A stretch of DNA of 64,000 bases from Neopestalotiopsis rosae (lineage: Eukaryota; Ascomycota; Sordariomycetes; Amphisphaeriales; Sporocadaceae). The stretch is taken from positions 620,001-684,000 of the forward strand of contig JALGAS010000012.1 of the NCBI GenBank assembly GCA_023078685.1, read 5' to 3'. The translations under genes and the position numbers were made by a program. This document shows positions 58,813-64,000 of the stretch, in pieces; the first letter of the stretch is position 1, and each line of letters opens with the position of its first letter. The notes beneath the pieces were generated by a model. It ran no database searches. It was not told where the DNA came from and was given only the letters and a program-made list of their open reading frames with translations.

Positions 58813-59783
58813 ATGGCCGATAATATCAAGAAGCAGCAGCAACAACAGCGCACCGTGCTCATCACGGGCTGCAGCGAAGGCGGCATCGGCCACGCCCTGG
58901 CCGAGGAATTCCACCGCCGCGGCCTCCGGGTCTTCGCCACGGCCCGGAACCTGTCCAAGGTCGAGCACCTGCGCGCGCTGGCCGGGCTCGAGATCATCCA
59001 GCTCGACGTGGCCGACCCGACCTCGGTCCGTGCCGCCGCCGACGAGGTGCGCAACCGTACCGGCGGCGTCCTCGACTACCTCGTCAACAATGCCGGTCAG
59101 GGCTACCAGGTGCCCCTGCTGGATGCTAATCTCGACGAGGGCCGCAAGCTGTTTGAAGTCAACCTTTGGGGTCTGCTGGCCGTTACCCAGGTTTTTGCGC
59201 CCTTGCTAGTCGAAGCTGCCGTCAGAGGCGGCAAGCCGCGGGTCGTCAATATCGGCTCCGTCGTGTCCCGAGTCCAAGTACCGTGGGGAGGTCTTTGTAA
59301 GTCGAGTCCCTAGAAAACGTAAAACCATTCGAGGCTGACATTTTCATAGACAATGCCTCCAAAGGAGCCTTGGCCTCGCTCAACGACGCTCTGCGCATGG
59401 AGCTCCGTCCCCTTGGTGTCGGCGTCTTGCACATTGTGACGGGTGGCATCTCTACCAAGTTTTACGGCAACAGCGCTGGTCAAAAACTGCCAGAAGGGAG
59501 CGTATACTCGCCCATCAGGGCCGACATTGAACAGGCCGTGGCTGGTCACACGGCCAGCACGCTTCAGACCATGACTCCAGAGACGTATGCCCGGAAGGTT
59601 GTAGACAATGTCTTGAGCAGCTGGCCGACCACGACGTACTGGGTGGGAGGACAAACCTTGATCGGCTACGCGGGTGTCAAGTTCGGCTGGGACTCGATAC
59701 GTGACTTGGTTGTTGGTTACATGACTGGCATGTATGCGCTTCGCGACAAGTACTTGGCGGCAACCCAAGGCAAAAAGGCATAA
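58813..59783 (+). CDS. Short-chain dehydrogenase/reductase, Ayr1-like
   Basis: Two exons (58813-59296 and 59350-59783) encode 305 residues. The closest named family I recognise is Ayr1, an NADPH-dependent 1-acyl-dihydroxyacetone-phosphate reductase of lipid droplets and ER that feeds phosphatidic acid synthesis. The cofactor motif is TGCSEGGIGHALAEEF, followed by LDVADP, YLVNNAGQGYQVP and the catalytic Ser in NIGSVVS. The catalytic Tyr and Lys lie in YNASKGAL, rebuilt across the intron (CTTT|GTAAGT...CATAG|AC). A C-terminal hydrophobic stretch could associate with membranes. A short poly-Gln run follows the start (MADNIKKQQQQQ). Substrate assignment is by family only. Confidence 0.88.
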
Positions 59784-60035
59784 TGTTGAAATGAAGACAG
59801 CATAATTCCCGTCATCCTTGCTCGAAATACCATAATTATTACGCCGCTGTATACTAGTACTTAATATCTAATACCGCTAATACAGACACAAGGCCTATTC
59901 AGTTGAAGAGACATATCCAAAGATCGGCCGCATGAAGAATCCCACACATAAACCGCCCCTTGCTTTTTCAGGCAAGCCTCGGGTGACCAATATGTAAGAT
60001 CATCGAGGCGCTGTAAAGGAGAATTATTTGTTGAT

Positions 60036-61103
60036 TCATTGCGGGGGAGGAGGGCCAGGTGGGCTGGTGGGAGAAGTGGGCAGTGAAAGGACGGGCAGAA
60101 CGTCAGAGCCTTCATTGAGTTCACTTATTGACCTGGGACCTCCATCGCTTTGGTCATCTACATCATTCACAAGTTGACTGATGATAGTCCGGGAACTGGA
60201 TGAAGGGGCCTGACGAAACCCAAGTCGTCTGTTCGCAAATTCGTCATCTATTCCATTCATGGCTTGACTGATGGCAGACCCCGAACTGTAGGGAGGGGCG
60301 CGAGGAGATTCAAGTCGTCTGGAGGGAGGTCCGATGACGCCAAGGTGTCGGAGGGGATGCGGCGGACGAGGAGGAGGCTGGCTGACGGGAGGGAGCGGAG
60401 GCAACCTAAGTTGTTCCGGTGGCGTATTTTCAAGTTGACTGATGTTTGGCAGCACACTGGAGCGAGGGAGCCGAGGTAACTCAAGTGATCCGGGAGGTGC
60501 GTTGACAAGTTGAGGCAACTCAAGTTGTCTGTTGATAAGTTGTCTGAAGGGCGGCGGCGGCAGACTGTAGGGAGGCGGCGGATCCGTTGCGTTAAGCCTC
60601 TCAATTCCTTCAACCGCCGTGCTGTCGGTCGGAAGGTCCACGTTTCCGTGCGCTGCCGCCTCCATCACAGACCGATCGATCGGTGACACGTAAGATCCCC
60701 ATATTCTTTCCAAATCCCTTAGCATTGCCAAGCGATCTATGCATAAGCCCTCGTCTCTGCGAACAAACATTCCAAGCTGTTCATGGACGTTCTGTTGCGC
60801 CCTTCGAGAGTCAAAAAAGAGTTGTCGCTCCTGAGGTACCGGTATGTCTTGCCACTCGCGCCATAGTCTATCCAGCCTGTTATCCCCAAAGCAAGTCAGC
60901 AATCTCCCGCAAAATTTAGAGCAGCTTTGCTCGACATACCTTGACAGCTCAGTAGCATGCATCTGTATCTCTCTTTTCAAAAATCTGAGGCGCTTCTTGT
61001 ACTCACGAATATTCCTCCACAGCATCGCTTCGACCACATCAGTGAGTTCTTGGGCGTGCTCTCGTTCCAGTTCTTCGAGGGACGCTTGAGTGATTCCACT
61101 CAT
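60036..61103 (-). CDS. Orphan protein with basic helical N-terminus and Pro-rich repeats
   Basis: Open frame of 355 codons starting MSGITQASLEELEREHAQE. The N-terminal ~150 residues are charged and predicted helical (REYKKRLRFLKREIQ). The rest is Pro/Leu/Ser-rich with repeated phrases such as LELPQLVNAPP, LELPRLPRSS and LRLPPLPP, then two units of the type ISQAMNGIDDE and ISQLVNDVDDQ. A textbook intron lies inside the frame at 60877-60939 (GTATGT, branch-like GCTGAC, AACAG). It is 63 nt, in phase and stop-free, so the main product is probably 334 residues (LSRLDRLW across the join). No known domain recognised; possibly lineage-specific. Confidence 0.6.
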   Translation of the reverse strand: MSGITQASLEELEREHAQELTDVVEAMLWRNIREYKKRLRFLKREIQMHATELSRYVEQSCSKFCGRLLTCFGDNRLDRLWREWQDIPVPQERQLFFDSRRAQQNVHEQLGMFVRRDEGLCIDRLAMLRDLERIWGSYVSPIDRSVMEAAAHGNVDLPTDSTAVEGIERLNATDPPPPYSLPPPPFRQLINRQLELPQLVNAPPGSLELPRLPRSSVLPNISQLENTPPEQLRLPPLPPVSQPPPRPPHPLRHLGVIGPPSRRLESPRAPPYSSGSAISQAMNGIDDEFANRRLGFRQAPSSSSRTIISQLVNDVDDQSDGGPRSISELNEGSDVLPVLSLPTSPTSPPGPPPPQ

Positions 61104-61757
61104 TGCGAATGAAATAGTAATGTTCTTTGGCTACTGAGTGTGACGGAATAATGTGCCCGTGTGCTATAGGTATCTCCAACTTTGTATGCATTGGGAAGAA
61201 TAAATTAACAAAATGACAGGAAAACATGTAAATCGAAAAGAGCCGGATTCTCGAACAATGCCTGGCTCTGAAAAGCGGAAGGAACTCATGATGTCTGTTT
61301 TGATTTATTTATGGGCCAGGCTTGCTGATCGACTGTTTACACATTGCACTAGGACATGGCAGGAGGAACCGATCGATCGCATCGCAATGGTCAACAGAGG
61401 ATATAGTATTTGCTTGATCCCAAGGAATCTGCACCCGGTGTTGAAGTCTTGATCGTCGTAGGTGCTTCCCGCCTGTGCCTCAGTTGACCGTTCTCATTGC
61501 TTTGATTGCTCAACATGATGGGTATACTCTTCAAATCCATGATATGCATGTTTACCAACTCCCCAATGCCAAGCACAAATCTCATGTTTTCCTTTTCCCC
61601 TGACAAGTAATCCGTAACACCCCAAAAATCCATCTGCCTGAATGCACTTCCAAAAGAGTTTTGTGAATCGCTGCATGCTACTCGGGTACAAAATGGCGTC
61701 CAAACCTTGATCACATCATACATAAAGTACATACATCCTAGAGCCGGTGGAAGACCC
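61104..61757. other. Intergenic region between orphan gene and RAD7
   Basis: About 0.65 kb with the orphan gene promoter and the RAD7 3' region. Short ORFs only. Confidence 0.5.
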
Positions 61758-63728
61758 TCAAGCACCGTTCGCTGTATTGTGCGAGTCCTCGGTGCCCTCG
61801 ATAATCATGCCTTTAGCGTTAGGCACGCCAACGAGAATCTTGTTGCGAGGAACACGAACATCCTTGACCGACATGCAGCCAAAGACGATAAGTTCTCTGA
61901 GGTTGGGACAGCTTCGGAAAATGCTGCCGAGAATAAAGTCGCTCACTTGCTCGCAAAAGCTGACCTCGACTTTTTTCATCTCGAGATAAGTCTTGTCGGA
62001 ACCAAAGACGTTCTCAAAAGCCTCCTTGTCAATGTGTCGACAGCCGTGTACATTGACCTGTCGAAGTGACTTTCCAGAATGGTCCATCAGAGCGCGAAAT
62101 GCTTTGGAACAGAAACCAATCTGGTGCGGGTTCTCTCTCGGCTGGCCGGCATCCAAGTAGCGACAGTCTCGAACGTCGATGAAACTGAGAGGCTTGTTCT
62201 TCCAGCCAGTGAAGAGTCTGGAAAAGCCAGCATCCGTCATCTCCTCGCTTGAATTGATGCGCAGCTTTTCCAGAGTGCGACAGTGTTCATGAATGGCATC
62301 GAGCACACGATCATCCAAGTCGGGGACTCTCTTGAGAGACAAAGTACGCAGGGTGCCGCCAATGCTCTCAATGACCTTGACATAGGGTCCAGTCGTGGTC
62401 TCGGTTCGGAGATCAAGAGAGAGGTGCTGCAGACTCTTCAACTTGGCAATATGCTCCACACCCTTGTCAGACACCTTTTGGTTGTTGGAGATCTTGAGTC
62501 GCTCAAGATTGGGACAAAGCTTTTCGAGAGCCTTTAGGAGGTCGTCGCCGACATGCTTGTCCGTGTAGTAGATCTGGAGGCTCTTGAGGTGCTGGCCCTT
62601 GACTTTGAGGTAAGCTAACCATGTGTCCTCGGATAAAAGGTTGGCACCATGGAGAGAAAAGCCCTCCAAGTTGATGTTTCTGGTCATGAGGTACTCCATG
62701 ACCTCGTCCTTGAATTGAATGCCATTGCGGATCTTGAGGTTCTTGAGATTTGGAACTCGCTGGAAAATGCTCTTATAATCGTCAGAGGAGAGATGGGCTC
62801 CATCATAAACCTTGACTTCATCGTGCTGGGGCTCAAGGAATAGATTGAGGGTAGAAGAGTTGAGAAGTCGGCGCTTGGATACGTGTCGTGCAATCTTGTC
62901 AACGACAATGGGAGGGAGGGCGCCCAAGTCATCAGCAAGGTGAATATTCTTGGCCAGCAGCTCAATGCAAAGAGACAGGAGAGGCTTGGCGCCAGACGTG
63001 TAGGTGCCGTCGAGAATCCTGCTCTGCATCTTTCGACGACCAGCTCCTTGTCCTACAGGTCTCTTCTTCTTGTTGGGAGCCGGGGCATCCTTGGCAAGGT
63101 CTTTTCCGCACTTGGAACACAACAGACCACCGTCGGGACCGGCGCGGGAGTAGGGAGTGACGGTGAAGCGCTTGTCGCAGATGGCACAGTTTTCCATTTG
63201 TCCTGGAAGAGGCGTCGACTTTTCCTTTAGCATCTCGGCGGCCAAATCATCAGAATCGGAATCGTTGCCGTTTCTCTTGCGCTTGTGAAAAGCTTTGGAC
63301 TTTTTGATCTTTTCAATGGCTTCAGCTTCCTTCTTGCGCTTCAGCTGCTGAGCTCGACGACTAGCCGCTGTGGTCGAAGTTGCGGTGACCTCCTCTTCCT
63401 CTTCATCTTCTTGAGCGTCTTCTCCACTGACTTCTCCATTGGTGGCCGGTGCAGGATCATTGGCGGTTTCAGCAGCAGCGGCCGCAGCCTCTTGAGCCGC
63501 GGTACGTCGTGCTGATGCAGTGGCTAGTGCACCTTGTGCGTTGGTGGACTGTAGAAGATCATTAGCTATTGCGACAACAAAAAAAATGGAAGCTCGTGGC
63601 GGTACTCACTTGCAAGAAATCCGTGAGAGCCGAACGCCTGCCATTTGTCAGTCATGTTCAAAACATGGCCAAGATATCACCTACGGCCCACGGATTGTGT
63701 TACGAGAACGCCGAGAAGACCTGTCCAT
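61758..63728 (-). CDS. RAD7: Rad7 nucleotide excision repair protein
   Basis: Three exons (63685-63728, 63610-63637, 61758-63548) encode 620 residues. Rad7 works with Rad16 in global-genome nucleotide excision repair and forms part of a cullin-based ubiquitin ligase with Elc1. The N-terminus MDRSSRRSRNTIRGP joins to RSALTDFLQ through two small introns. An acidic, Ala-rich disordered region and basic KRKKEAEAIEKIKKSK follow. A CxxC zinc-binding pair (CAICDKRFTV and LLCSKCGKDL) precedes a leucine-rich repeat domain covering the C-terminal ~400 residues, with repeats such as CPNLERLKISNNQKVSDKGV and CRTLEKLRINSSEEMTDAGF. The zinc-finger extension before the LRR is usual in filamentous fungi. Confidence 0.93.
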
Positions 63729-64000
63729 GTTAGTAGTTGTGAAAAAAGTGTGCGACAAGTAAACATACATGGTGTCCGGCTGTAGTGGAAGAACACACAG
63801 CGGCGGTTGTACTTGGGTCTGATCCTGGCAAAATGATGATGTAATGGAAAATGATGGGATGAAGGTTTCGGCGACTGATGGCAAGTCGGCCAAATGCAAA
63901 ATGCCTTTTTCTGAACAAAGACGACGGCAAAGGCAGTTGATCAGGTGTGGAAGAAAAAAATTGCTTGAGTGCAATCAACACCAGACTGGAATGTTGCTTC

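Overview
The window is nuclear DNA of a filamentous ascomycete, most likely a Sordariomycete and probably Hypocreales. The evidence is short 45-100 bp introns, roughly balanced GC, fungal-type orthologues (Las1, Lys9, Hid1, Rad7, Zrg17, glyoxalase II) with Pezizomycotina exon layouts, and a tRNA-Trp(CCA) with an intron. No ribosomal RNA, CRISPR array or intact transposon was seen. All gene models were spliced by eye; frame was checked exon by exon for most multi-exon genes.

Layout. 1-6.9 kb is gene-poor. 6.9-16.5 kb is a housekeeping block: Zrg17-like zinc transporter subunit (-), an uncharacterised two-helix membrane protein (+), glyoxalase II (-), the pre-rRNA endonuclease Las1 (-) and saccharopine reductase Lys9 (-), with a consensus Gcn4/CPC1 site upstream of Lys9. 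A Gln-rich, acidic-tailed protein of unknown function (19.2-20.3 kb, -) is preceded by about 11 kb with no recognisable gene. 31.3-41.7 kb holds a PfkB sugar kinase (-), an MFS transporter (-), Hid1 (+), a PLP-dependent Ser/Thr dehydratase (-) and an NTF2-fold mRNA export factor of Mtr2/NXT1 type (-).

The centrepiece is 42.5-54.5 kb: a tRNA-Trp gene followed by three tandem paralogues on the minus strand. Splicing gives proteins of about 948, 944 and 932 residues. Each carries a divergent protein kinase domain (HFD[LI]DPNN catalytic loop, DFG, LAPEQF), then a low-complexity linker, then a C-terminal domain whose Cys motif (CGLQAI) appears only when an intron is removed and which ends in a HYEG[LM]-type motif. 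This order and spacing look like an OTU cysteine protease (deubiquitinase). The copies differ in retained OTU residues: C keeps Asp-Cys-His, B keeps Cys-His, and A has Arg in place of His. Duplicated flanks show that copies A and B arose by a tandem duplication whose breakpoint lies at the acceptor stem of the tRNA gene.

Right of the array are an alpha/beta-hydrolase of epoxide-hydrolase type lacking its nucleophile motif (-), an Ayr1-like short-chain reductase (+), an orphan Pro-rich protein (-) and the repair protein Rad7 (-). A second theme is intron biology: five introns in five genes between 32 and 50 kb need a GC donor rather than GT to restore the conserved reading frame, out of about 58 introns placed.
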